Shown: positions 1 through 6,658, counted from the stretch's first letter. The stretch: 14,940 nt of DNA from JAKEGN01 sp964465665 (GCA_964465665.1 CAYXKM010000316.1:1-14940); one strand, 5' to 3'. Numbers and translations: made by a program. The notes: generated by a model from the sequence alone, not told the origin.

Positions 1-77
1 ATGGCAACAGCGCGAAACGGGTCAGCCGCGCAGCCGGCGAGCACGCCGGCTGCGGCAAGCGGAACGGCCCAGCGCAC
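1..77 (-). CDS. Partial lipoprotein, probably PA2778-like cysteine peptidase (N-terminus only)
   Basis: Seen: on the minus strand, a GTG at 77-75 opens a frame that runs off the left edge after 25 codons. The first residues are a short signal sequence ending in the lipobox LAGC (Cys at residue 16), so the product should be a lipid-anchored envelope protein. The start lies five bases after the stop of the PA2779-family gene, which implies translation from the same mRNA. Known: PA2779-family genes are typically next to a PA2778-family C39-like cysteine peptidase lipoprotein. Inference: this is that partner. No catalytic residue lies inside the window, so the peptidase identity rests on position and the lipobox alone. 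No ATG is available near the start and the ribosome site is weak (AAGAG about a dozen bases upstream). Confidence 0.55.
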   Translation of the reverse strand, partial: MRWAVPLAAAGVLAGCAADPFRAVA

Positions 78-82
78 TCGCG

Positions 83-469
83 TCAGAAACTCTTGAAGAT
101 ATCCGTAACGCCGACGAGTTCGAGGATCAGCAGTACCAGCATCACGATGCCGATCACTTCCAGCGCACCGTTGGCACCGGCAGGCAGCTCGCCGACTCTC
201 TCGGCCAGCGCCTGCAGCTCGCTGTCGGACAGCGCCGCTACCCGAGTTGCTGCATCCTGCGGATCGACACCGAATCGAACCAGCTGGTCGCGCACCTGCT
301 GTTCGGAAAGGATCGCGCTTATGCGTTCGATCTGCGCTGTCCGCTCGGAGATCTGCATGGCCCTTTCCGTGCTCACCACGGCACCGAAAGCCGACTGCAG
401 CAGGCCCAGCGAAAGCAGGCTTGCAGAAAGCAAAGGAAACAGGATTCTGGCAAGAATGGTGTGATTCAT
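83..469 (-). CDS. PA2779 family protein
   Basis: A 128-residue small envelope protein. Residues 1-30 form a signal peptide with probable cleavage after AFG. Then comes a helical region rich in Glu, Gln and Arg with the phrase FGVDPQDAATRVAALSD, a small Gly/Ala hinge, and a C-terminal membrane helix (LEVIGIVMLVLLILELVGV) ending in a short basic/aromatic tail. This order, the length and the phrase 'GVDP..A..RV..LSD.E' fit the PA2779 family as I know it. I chose the ATG at 469 because the longer open frame (to 958) lacks coding character upstream and the signal peptide begins exactly here. Its downstream neighbour is a lipoprotein start five bases away, as expected for the PA2778-PA2779 pair. 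The biochemical role of the family is not known to me. It is divergent from nhaC. Confidence 0.8.
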   Translation of the reverse strand: MNHTILARILFPLLSASLLSLGLLQSAFGAVVSTERAMQISERTAQIERISAILSEQQVRDQLVRFGVDPQDAATRVAALSDSELQALAERVGELPAGANGALEVIGIVMLVLLILELVGVTDIFKSF

Positions 470-662
470 GATTTTGGCCCCACGCGTTTGTTGCAGACGG
501 GTCATTATTGATGATGTTTCGTGAGTGATCCAGCCATGAATGTATTCAAAGCATACTCCGGCCGGTTCGCGTTTCCGGTTGACCCGGCCAGGACAGCCGG
601 CTCGTGCAGTCATCCCGGGTAATGAGTACCATTGGTGCGCCAACGGGTTTTCCGGAGCAACC
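470..662. promoter_or_regulatory. Divergent intergenic region between PA2779-type gene and nhaC
   Basis: This 193-base gap must hold promoters for both directions. A TTGACC hexamer near 579 is a possible -35 box for nhaC but lacks a good -10 partner at normal spacing, so I do not call a promoter precisely. GGAG at 654-657 is the ribosome binding site for the nhaC TTG start at 663. A 14-codon frame starting at ATG 622 ends in a TGA (664-666) that overlaps that TTG. Confidence 0.4.
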
Positions 663-2129
663 TTGAACACGCGAGCAGCAAAATCAGCCAACCTCCTGGA
701 CGCACTCATTCCCGTCCTGGCCCTGATCCTGATGCTGGCACTGTCAGTATACCTCTTCGGTTCCGACTCTTCTGCAGGACCCAACCAGATCGTATTGATA
801 CTCGGTGCCGCCATCGCGGCGATCATCGCAGCCAAGAACGGCCACAGCTGGTCGAGCATACTCGACGCCATCGTTTCCGGCATCAGCACCGCGATGGGTG
901 CGATCCTGATCCTCATGTCCGTCGGCGGGCTCATCGGTACCTGGCTCATGGCCGGCACGGTGCCGTCGCTGATTTATTACGGCCTGGAACTCATGAATCC
1001 GCAGCTTTTCTATGCGGCGGCCTGTCTCATATGCGCAATCGCATCGCTGGCAATCGGCAGTTCGTGGACGGTCGCGGGTACGCTCGGAGTTGCGCTGGTC
1101 GGCGTGGCCATGGGGCTTGGCCTTTCGGCGCCGATTGCAGCCGGTGCGATCATCTCGGGCGCGTATTTCGGCGACAAGATGTCACCGTTGTCGGATACGA
1201 CGAATCTTGCGCCGGCAGTTGCCGGCACGGACCTGTTCACTCACATAAAACATATGGTCTGGACAACGGCCCCGTCGTTTACGATGGCGCTGCTGCTGTT
1301 CATATTCGTGGGATTTGGCGTAGAGACACAGGCGGATGACGGTGCGCTTGCGAGCCTTACGACCACCCTGCAGTCGGTGTTCAATATCACCCCGTTTGCG
1401 TTGATACCGCTGGTCGTTGTGTTCTACATGGCCTACAGAAAATTTCCGCCATTGCCAACGATACTGTTTGGTGCGTTGTTCGGAGGTGCTCTGGCCGTTG
1501 TCTTGCAGCCGCAGGTAGTGCTCGCCTACGCGGCTTCACCGGCGCTGTCGAACGGTCTTGCAATGACGAAAGGCGTCTGGATGGCACTCTACGATGGCTA
1601 TGTCGCGACGACCGGTGTGGCTGAAATCGATGGGCTGCTGTCCCGAGGCGGCATGAGCAGCATGTTGACGACAATCTGGTTGATCCTTACCGCGCTTTCA
1701 TTCGGCGCTGTACTCGAGCATGCAGGCATGCTGAGTCGCCTGATCGAATCGGCGCTGAAATCGGCGAAGTCCACCGGCTCGCTGGTAATGACGGTGGTCT
1801 TAAGCTGCATCGGCATCAACGTCGTTGCGGCGGATCAGTACATTGCGATTGTGCTTCCGGGGAAAATGTACCGGGCGGAGTTTGCACGGCGCGGACTGGA
1901 GCCTAAAAACCTGTCGCGCGTCATCGAGGACGCCGGAACGCTGACGTCGCCGCTGGTACCCTGGAATACCTGCGGTGCGTACATGGCCGCGGCGCTGGGT
2001 GTGCCGACGCTGGCCTATCTGCCGTATGCTTTCTTCAATCTGATCAATCCACTGGTATCGATCATCTACGGGTTCACCGGCTTCACGATCACCCGGATCA
2101 AGGACGACGCAGTTCCGGTGAGCCGCTGA
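663..2129 (+). CDS. nhaC: Na+/H+ antiporter, NhaC family
   Basis: An inner-membrane secondary transporter predicted to export Na+ in exchange for H+. The 488-residue product is almost entirely hydrophobic segments (about 11-12 helices). It carries the family hallmark GDKMSPLSDTTNLA at about residues 170-183 and the C-terminal signature DAGTLTSPLVPWNTCG at about 423-438, followed by a proline/aromatic helix. The length is normal for NhaC. The frame is open from ATG 540, but the first 41 codons look non-membrane and lack a ribosome site. TTG at 663 has GGAG five bases upstream and gives a short polar N-terminus before helix 1, so I prefer it. Its stop is six bases before the AI-2E-family gene, implying one operon. 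Cation preference (Na+, Li+, or coupled organic acids, as in malate-lactate relatives) cannot be read from sequence. Confidence 0.88.
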   Translation: MNTRAAKSANLLDALIPVLALILMLALSVYLFGSDSSAGPNQIVLILGAAIAAIIAAKNGHSWSSILDAIVSGISTAMGAILILMSVGGLIGTWLMAGTVPSLIYYGLELMNPQLFYAAACLICAIASLAIGSSWTVAGTLGVALVGVAMGLGLSAPIAAGAIISGAYFGDKMSPLSDTTNLAPAVAGTDLFTHIKHMVWTTAPSFTMALLLFIFVGFGVETQADDGALASLTTTLQSVFNITPFALIPLVVVFYMAYRKFPPLPTILFGALFGGALAVVLQPQVVLAYAASPALSNGLAMTKGVWMALYDGYVATTGVAEIDGLLSRGGMSSMLTTIWLILTALSFGAVLEHAGMLSRLIESALKSAKSTGSLVMTVVLSCIGINVVAADQYIAIVLPGKMYRAEFARRGLEPKNLSRVIEDAGTLTSPLVPWNTCGAYMAAALGVPTLAYLPYAFFNLINPLVSIIYGFTGFTITRIKDDAVPVSR

Positions 2130-2135
2130 GTTCGG

Positions 2136-3236
2136 ATGAATCCGCAGACCGCGATGAGCGAACAGACTGTAAAGAACTCGAATGCCCTGATCAGCGTTGC
2201 TGCCGTGATTGTGATCGTCTACGGGATGCAGGCGGCGAAAGTCGTGATCGTGCCGTTCCTGCTTGCGATCTTCATCGCTTTGATGACGGTTCGCCCGATG
2301 TTGTGGCTGCAGAGTCACCGGGTTCCGTCGGTGATCGCCGCGTTGCTCATCGTGCTGATACTGATGCTGGGGCTGACCGGCATAGGGCTGATCGTCGGAT
2401 CTTCGATAGCGGAATTCACCGCGGCATTGCCAGGATATCAGGCCAGGCTGGATACGATCGTGCAGGGGGCATTGCAGATCGCCGCAAGTTACATGGATGA
2501 CGGCACGGATGCTGAAACAACCATTACGGGGCTGACGGACCTGCTCAATCCGGGCTGGGCCATGGGCCTCGCGGCCGGGTTGCTGAATGCCCTGCGCGAT
2601 GTCCTGACCAATACGTTCCTCATACTTTTCACGATGGTCTTTATCCTGCTCGAGGCTTCGAGTATTGGCACCAAGGTGCGAGCAGCCTTCGGCCGGCGCG
2701 GCGGATCGCTGCACCAGGCGCGGAAATTCCTGAATGACCTGGGTCGTTATCTCGGTATCAAGACCGCTGTCAGCATGGTGACCGGCCTGCTGGCAGGATT
2801 ACTGACCTGGGCGATCGGCCTCGATTTCCCGTTCTTATGGGGAATGCTGGCCTTCGTGCTGAATTACATACCCACTATCGGCTCCATCATTGCCGCCATT
2901 CCGCCGGTATTGATGGCGATCATGCAGTTCGGTCCCGCCGAAGCATCGACCACGGCCATCGGATTCCTGGCGATCAACGTGGTCTTCGGCAACATACTCG
3001 AGCCCCGCATCATGGGTTACGGGGTCGGAATCTCACCGCTGGTCGTGTTTATCGGCCTGGTTTTCTGGGGTTGGGTCTTCGGGCCGGTCGGCATGTTACT
3101 CGCGGTGCCGCTGACCATGACCCTGAAACTCGGGCTGGAAAGCGACGAGCGCAGCCGATGGATCGCAGTCCTCATAGGCTCGGAACGTGATGCGGAACAC
3201 GCATTGCAGAAACAGGCCGACAGAACCACTGGTTAA
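2136..3236 (+). CDS. AI-2E/PerM (UPF0118) family transporter
   Basis: A 366-residue polytopic inner-membrane protein with the family's typical pattern. There is an N-terminal pair of helices, a large soluble loop (about residues 100-150, then 190-210 with basic residues), and a C-terminal block carrying the two hallmark stretches LNYIPTIGSIIAAIPP (about 242-257) and EPRIMGYGVGISPLVV (about 289-304). Known: family members have been linked to autoinducer-2 export, and some UPF0118 proteins have been reported as Na+(Li+)/H+ antiporters. Here the tight link to nhaC (six-base gap, same strand) makes an ion-related role at least as likely as AI-2 export, which is inference. The start at 2136 is the first ATG after nhaC; ATG 2154 (MSEQ...) is an equally plausible alternative. 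Confidence 0.85.
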   Translation: MNPQTAMSEQTVKNSNALISVAAVIVIVYGMQAAKVVIVPFLLAIFIALMTVRPMLWLQSHRVPSVIAALLIVLILMLGLTGIGLIVGSSIAEFTAALPGYQARLDTIVQGALQIAASYMDDGTDAETTITGLTDLLNPGWAMGLAAGLLNALRDVLTNTFLILFTMVFILLEASSIGTKVRAAFGRRGGSLHQARKFLNDLGRYLGIKTAVSMVTGLLAGLLTWAIGLDFPFLWGMLAFVLNYIPTIGSIIAAIPPVLMAIMQFGPAEASTTAIGFLAINVVFGNILEPRIMGYGVGISPLVVFIGLVFWGWVFGPVGMLLAVPLTMTLKLGLESDERSRWIAVLIGSERDAEHALQKQADRTTG

Positions 3237-3355
3237 AAATGCAGTACGGGTCGCGCGCCTTGCCCTGCAGCGGCGCATTATGGCAACCGAAATCGCTACG
3301 AAAAAGTGCGATATGTCAGTGAGTTAGGTCCATTCCTCATCGTGCACGAAATTCC
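3237..3355. other. Gap downstream of AI-2E gene
   Basis: I found no open frame with a ribosome site and no clear terminator hairpin with a T-run in this stretch. It becomes AT-rich towards the promoter at 3356. Confidence 0.4.
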
Positions 3356-3383
3356 TTGACTTCAAAAATTTTTGGCTTATCTT
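3356..3383 (+). promoter_or_regulatory. Sigma-70-like promoter with A5T5 palindromic spacer
   Basis: TTGACT (3356-3361) and TATCTT (3378-3383) are separated by 16 bases and match five of six and four of six consensus positions. The spacer contains the perfect 12-base palindrome CAAAAATTTTTG at 3363-3374, strikingly AT-rich for this genome. It could be an intrinsic bend or a repressor site. Transcription would start near 3390, which rules out the TTG at 3372 as the start of the following gene. Confidence 0.5.
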
Positions 3384-3476
3384 GCGAAAAAAGCGCCTTG
3401 CCGGACATCAGTGGCCGCCCCGCGCAGTTTTTCAATGCCATTTAAGGGCCTACCGGGCCCGGAGTACGATCTGACC

Positions 3477-3713
3477 ATGGATGCCGAAGACGATTTCGAA
3501 ATTGCCGATTTTTCAGACGACGAGGAAGCAGCCGGTGACGGTGCCAGAGCCAGTGCGAAGGAGGCCGAGGCTGCAGCGGATCGGGTACCGGTCTGGCGTC
3601 TGATTGAAATGTCGCGGGAGAACCGGCATCTGAAGATGGAACTGGCAGACTTCGAGGACTATGACGATTTCGAAACGGCCCAGGGCGATTATGCCGTCGG
3701 GCTTTCTCACTAA
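3477..3713 (+). CDS. Small strongly acidic protein, DUF3545/PA3496-like
   Basis: A 78-residue cytosolic protein without signal or membrane segment. Residues 1-25 are dominated by Asp and Glu, then comes an Ala/Glu-rich link. The only ordered-looking part is a helix, RLIEMSRENRHLKMELADFED, near residues 43-63, with an acidic tail to about residue 70. The pattern 'R.IE..RE.R.LK.EL.DF' resembles the small gammaproteobacterial DUF3545 and PA3496-type proteins; this is resemblance from memory and the function of those families is unclear. Start: ATG 3477, with GGAG at 3461-3464 (12 bases, rather far). ATG 3435 and GTG 3411 are in-frame alternatives downstream of the promoter and would add 14 or 22 residues. 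Confidence 0.6.
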   Translation: MDAEDDFEIADFSDDEEAAGDGARASAKEAEAAADRVPVWRLIEMSRENRHLKMELADFEDYDDFETAQGDYAVGLSH

Positions 3714-3797
3714 GCCGTAAGACAGATTCAACCGGGTGACGCCCGGCACGATCGGGAATCAGTCGGTCTGTATTTCGGCCCTACTGAGGTTGATGAG

Positions 3798-3992
3798 GTG
3801 AGCAAAAAGCACTACGTCGAGAACATCGACGATATGGACGATTCTGTTTTGGCCATTCTTGGCAACCGCGTGGCAAAGATTGCGGAAAGCAGGGAGACCA
3901 GGGACAGGTTTCGGGAAAGGCGCGCAGCGGACGGCAGCGAAGGCCGGCCGCAACATAACAAGATCAAGCGCGGCAAGGAGCGGTCGGAGTAA
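3798..3992 (+). CDS. Hypothetical small protein with basic C-terminus
   Basis: 64 residues, GTG start with TGAGGT (3785-3790) seven bases upstream. The N-terminal third is acidic (NIDDMDDS), the middle is a predicted amphipathic helix with mixed charges (residues about 17-43), and the end is strongly basic (KIKRGKERS). There is no signal peptide, no membrane helix and no cysteine. I do not recognise the family. It lies 84 bases after the acidic protein on the same strand with no convincing terminator between, so the two are probably co-transcribed. A basic-tailed peptide next to a very acidic one could suggest contact between them or with nucleic acid; that is speculation. Confidence 0.55.
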   Translation: MSKKHYVENIDDMDDSVLAILGNRVAKIAESRETRDRFRERRAADGSEGRPQHNKIKRGKERSE

Positions 3993-4045
3993 GCGTCGGG
4001 GAATGCAGCAGGGGCCGGTCGGGTCCCAGGCTTTTCCGGTCTCTC

Positions 4046-4624
4046 CTACCTGTACCAGTCAGGCTCGTTGCCTGGCTTCCATTTGATATTGCACCCGATG
4101 CTCGGGACTTGCCGTTCGTTTGCGCGCCCGCCTGCAACGATCGCGTCGATGGCGGCACGCAGATCGGTGCCGCTCACCGGGATGTCGTTCGACGGCCGGC
4201 TGCCGTCAAGCTGCCCCCTGTACCGAAGCTGCAGATCACGGTCGAATACGTAAAAGTCCGGCGTACAGGCGGCCTGGTACGCTTTCGCGACCGTCTGCTC
4301 GCCATCGATAAGATAAGGAAACGTGTAGCCCCAGTCCGCAACTTCCTTTTTCATGCCTGCGGCGTTGTCACCCGGATGCGTGACCGGGTCGTTGCTGTTG
4401 ATTGCGAAGATGGCCACGTTGCGCGATGCATAGTCCTTGCCGATCCGGGCAAGCTCCAGCCGTACGTGTTTGACAAACGGGCAGTGATTGCAAATGAACA
4501 TCACGACGACCGCATCAGAACCCTTCGCATCGCTCAGCGCATGCTTTTTGCCAAAAGCATCCGGCAATGCGAATGCAGGCGCTCTGATGCCCAGTTTCAA
4601 CATGCGGGATTCGGTTGCTGCCAT
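4046..4624 (-). CDS. Thioredoxin/peroxiredoxin-like family protein (CNHC active site)
   Basis: A 192-residue thioredoxin-fold protein of the AhpC/TSA-Redoxin type. The N-terminal strand APAFALPDAFG precedes VVVMFICNHCPFVKH, whose Cys45 and Cys48 form the CxxC centre typical of the 'PRX-like1' group (CNHCP). Later elements INSND, YPFLID-like FPYLIDGE and CTPDFYVFD (a cis-Pro TPDFY strand) complete the fold, and RYRGQLD follows. There is no signal peptide, so it acts in the cytoplasm, presumably as a thiol-disulfide or peroxide-handling protein; the substrate is unknown. The start at 4624 has AGGAG seven bases upstream. It is divergent from the FAH-family gene across only 61 bases, so the promoters are intertwined. 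Downstream it is convergent with the small-protein operon. Confidence 0.87.
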   Translation of the reverse strand: MAATESRMLKLGIRAPAFALPDAFGKKHALSDAKGSDAVVVMFICNHCPFVKHVRLELARIGKDYASRNVAIFAINSNDPVTHPGDNAAGMKKEVADWGYTFPYLIDGEQTVAKAYQAACTPDFYVFDRDLQLRYRGQLDGSRPSNDIPVSGTDLRAAIDAIVAGGRANERQVPSIGCNIKWKPGNEPDWYR

Positions 4625-4685
4625 GTGTGACTCCTGCTTGTTTCATGGGATGATGCAACCGACTTCACGGGAGTGCAATGTTGCG
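4625..4685. promoter_or_regulatory. Compact divergent promoter region
   Basis: Sixty-one bases separate the start of the thioredoxin-like gene (minus) from the FAH-family start (plus). The AGGAG for the minus gene reads as CTCCT at 4631-4635, and GGGAG for the plus gene is at 4669-4673. No clear -35/-10 pair could be assigned, so promoter elements probably extend into the coding regions. Confidence 0.35.
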
Positions 4686-5375
4686 ATGAGCCGGCTGCTG
4701 TTCGATTCGAACGCACCGACGTTGCCGGTCGCCGGTTGCGCAGAGCTGTTCCCGGTGCACCGGATCTATTGCGTCGGCCAGAACTATGCTGCGCACGCCC
4801 GGGAGATGGGCAGCGATCCGGAGCGTGTGCCGCCGTTCTATTTTGCCAAACCCGCAGATGCCGTCGTGCAAAACGGCGAGCGGATCCCGTATCCATTGCG
4901 TACCGGCGAGTTGCATCATGAAATCGAACTGGTCGTGGCTATCGGCAAGGCCGGGCACGGGATTCCGGCCGAGCGTGCCTTGAGCCATGTGTTCGGCTAT
5001 GCCGTCGGTATCGATCTGACCCGCCGCGATCTCCAGGCACAGGCAAAAAAAGCAGGTAAGCCGTGGGATACTGCCAAGGGCTTCGATCGCTCGGCGCCCG
5101 TTTCACGCATACATCGCGCGAGCGACATCGGTCATCCCCAGCTTGGCCGCATCTGGCTGGCGGTGAACGGTACGGTGCGCCAGGACGGCAATCTGAAGGA
5201 GCTGATCTGGAGTGTGCCGGAAGCGGTTGCGGAACTCTCGACCTACTTCGAACTGCGCCCAGGAGACCTGCTCTTTACCGGCACCCCGGCCGGGGTCGGG
5301 GCGGTGCAGCGCGGGGACCGGATTACCGGCGGTATAGACGGCATCGACGAAATAGCCGTAGAGATTGCCGCCTGA
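4686..5375 (+). CDS. Fumarylacetoacetate hydrolase (FAH) family protein
   Basis: 229 residues, the usual size of the single-domain YcgM-like FAH enzymes, which hydrolyse or decarboxylate 2-oxo/acyl-pyruvate compounds using Mg2+ or Mn2+. The N-terminus has IYCVGQNYAAHAREMG (family start motif), then PPFYFAKPADA. The metal-binding acidic residues are HHEIEL (Glu79, Glu81) and GIDLTRRDLQ (Asp110), followed by KGFDRSAPV and the C-terminal LFTGTPAGVG (glycines at about 199-205). It is cytosolic. I chose ATG 4686; the longer frame from 4488 runs antisense through the thioredoxin-like gene. GGGAG lies 12 bases upstream, so a start at ATG 4650 or 4653 is possible. The Tat-exported HD protein begins 34 bases downstream, suggesting an operon. 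The substrate is unknown. Confidence 0.88.
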   Translation: MSRLLFDSNAPTLPVAGCAELFPVHRIYCVGQNYAAHAREMGSDPERVPPFYFAKPADAVVQNGERIPYPLRTGELHHEIELVVAIGKAGHGIPAERALSHVFGYAVGIDLTRRDLQAQAKKAGKPWDTAKGFDRSAPVSRIHRASDIGHPQLGRIWLAVNGTVRQDGNLKELIWSVPEAVAELSTYFELRPGDLLFTGTPAGVGAVQRGDRITGGIDGIDEIAVEIAA

Positions 5376-5409
5376 TACGCTGATCGACACCTGAAGAGGA
5401 GCATACAAC

Positions 5410-6186
5410 ATGGATCGACGATCATTCCTCGGATCACTGAGTGCGGCATCCATCGCGTCGATTACTGCCGCGACAACATTGTCGGGCAAGGCCGATGCAC
5501 TCGAGCAGGCGATGAGCGAATCGCTCTCGCGCACCGTGGTCGAGCCGTTTGCCTGCGGGGTTGGCGAAGATAACAGTTACGGCCCCATGCCCTTCCTTAT
5601 GGGGAACGATCCGCGGCTGCCAAAGATGCCGGAGCGCCCGACGCTGATCGATTTCTTCAAGCTGCGATTTGCGCCCGCCGATCATCTGTTGCAAAGCGCG
5701 CGACTTGCGCTGAACAACGGTCACGACGAAAAAGTCGTAATGGCATGCCTCGTTCATGACATCTCGGTCTACGCGCTGATACGCACGGATCACGGGTACT
5801 GGTGTGCGCAAATGATCAAGCCATACGTCGATGAGGAAGTCAGCTGGGCGATCGAGAAGCACCAGGCGCTGCGGTTCTACGCTGACGAATCCGTCGACTA
5901 CGCATACCCGGAGGCCTATATCCGCTTCTTCGGCGCCGAGTACCAGCCCGAACCCTATATCGAGCAGGCCTACAAGGAAGCCCGGAATCACAAGTGGTAC
6001 ATGACATCGCGACTGATCACATTGAATGACCTTTACTCGTTCGAAAAAGGCATCAAGGTCGACGTCGAGGATTTCACAGATATCATCGGGCGCAATTTTC
6101 AACAGCCTAAGGAAGGTCTCGGATTTGACGGCAGCCCTGTGGCGCACATGTGGCGCAGCATGATCTGGCCGAACAATTTTCTCTGA
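5410..6186 (+). CDS. Tat-exported HD-domain protein, putative diiron oxygenase fold
   Basis: 258 residues, ATG at 5410 with AAGAGGAG eight bases upstream. The N-terminus DRRSFLGSLSAASIASITAA is a twin-arginine signal (residues 3-4 are Arg), so the protein should be folded in the cytoplasm and exported. The body shows an HD-domain pattern: His92 (ADHLLQ), His116-Asp117 (LVHDI), His128 (TDHGYW), His151 (EKHQALRFY) and Asp207 (TLNDLYS). Spacings H92-H116 (24), H128-H151 (23) and H151-D207 (56) are close to those I recall for PhnZ, a mixed-valent diiron oxygenase. The HD-to-H128 gap is shorter (about 11 versus 21). Inference: a metalloprotein with two irons, possibly an oxygenase rather than a phosphohydrolase. 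Tat export suits a cofactor loaded before secretion. Substrate unknown. Convergent with the Lrp-type gene, 13 bases apart. Confidence 0.72.
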   Translation: MDRRSFLGSLSAASIASITAATTLSGKADALEQAMSESLSRTVVEPFACGVGEDNSYGPMPFLMGNDPRLPKMPERPTLIDFFKLRFAPADHLLQSARLALNNGHDEKVVMACLVHDISVYALIRTDHGYWCAQMIKPYVDEEVSWAIEKHQALRFYADESVDYAYPEAYIRFFGAEYQPEPYIEQAYKEARNHKWYMTSRLITLNDLYSFEKGIKVDVEDFTDIIGRNFQQPKEGLGFDGSPVAHMWRSMIWPNNFL

Positions 6187-6199
6187 GCTGCGATCCTGG

Positions 6200-6658
6200 T
6201 CAGAGCGGCAGGGCCATATCCGATTTGATCGTTTCCATGACAAAAGTCGAACTGACGTCCGCGAGGTCGACTGCCCTGATCAGGGTTCGATAAACGCGAT
6301 CATAGTCCTGCATGTCGCGAGCGACGATGCGCAACAGGTAATCGATGTCGCCGCTGGTGCGATGAAATTCCAGGATCTCCGGGATCGACGCGACCGCCGC
6401 CGAGAATTTCGCAAACCAGTCGTCGCTGTGCTGGTTGGTCCTGACCAGCGCAAATACCGTTAGCGGGAATCCCATGCGGGCGGGGTCCAGCCGGGTGACT
6501 CGCCCGATGATCACGCCGTCTTCCTCGAGCTCGCGGACGCGCCGCCACACGGCAGTCCGCGAAAGCGCGCAGTGCTCGGCCAGCTCGTTCATCGAAAGGC
6601 TGGCGTCCGCCTGCAGCAACTGCAGGATAAGCCGGTCCTTGTTGTCCATCGGTTTCAT
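6200..6658 (-). CDS. Lrp/AsnC family transcriptional regulator
   Basis: 152 residues, the typical size. An N-terminal winged helix-turn-helix (about residues 6-58) includes MDNKDRLILQLLQ, then SMNELAEHCALSRTAVWRRV as the recognition unit and GVIIGR in the wing. The C-terminal RAM/AsnC effector domain follows (about 66-148), with EFHRTSGDIDYLLRI (the usual 'G.yDyll.v' motif) and the final SSTFVMETIK (the usual 'T...l..vK' motif). Such proteins assemble as octamers or higher and respond to amino acids or related small molecules. ATG 6649 (MDNK) is an alternative start. It is divergent from the DUF6356 gene across 113 bases containing repeated AACAAT elements, so control of itself and that gene is likely (inference). 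Confidence 0.9.
   Translation of the reverse strand: MKPMDNKDRLILQLLQADASLSMNELAEHCALSRTAVWRRVRELEEDGVIIGRVTRLDPARMGFPLTVFALVRTNQHSDDWFAKFSAAVASIPEILEFHRTSGDIDYLLRIVARDMQDYDRVYRTLIRAVDLADVSSTFVMETIKSDMALPL

Noticed and set aside
540..662. Upstream ATG 540 as the nhaC start
   Set aside because: The added 41 residues are basic and non-hydrophobic with no ribosome site, whereas TTG 663 has GGAG at five bases.
470..958. N-terminal extension of the PA2779-type frame up to 958
   Set aside because: The extra 163 codons run antisense into nhaC and through the divergent gap; the signal peptide begins at 469.
1800..2714. 304-codon minus-strand frame across the nhaC/AI-2E junction
   Set aside because: Composition is Arg/His/Gln-rich and shows no recognisable fold; it is antisense to two clear membrane-protein genes.
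3372..3476. TTG 3372 as the start of the acidic protein
   Set aside because: It lies between the -35 and -10 boxes of the proposed promoter, so it would not be in the mRNA.
3731..3745. CCGGG-TGACG-CCCGG hairpin between the two small genes as a terminator
   Set aside because: Five-base-pair stem with no T-run, so I did not use it to split the pair.
4109..4630. 173-codon plus-strand frame opposite the thioredoxin-like gene
   Set aside because: Antisense to a gene with clear CNHC and TPDFY motifs; no features of its own.
4678..4689. Three-codon frame (Met-Leu-Arg-stop) whose TGA overlaps the FAH-family ATG
   Set aside because: Too short to separate from chance; GGGAG spacing of four bases to its ATG is interesting but not enough evidence.
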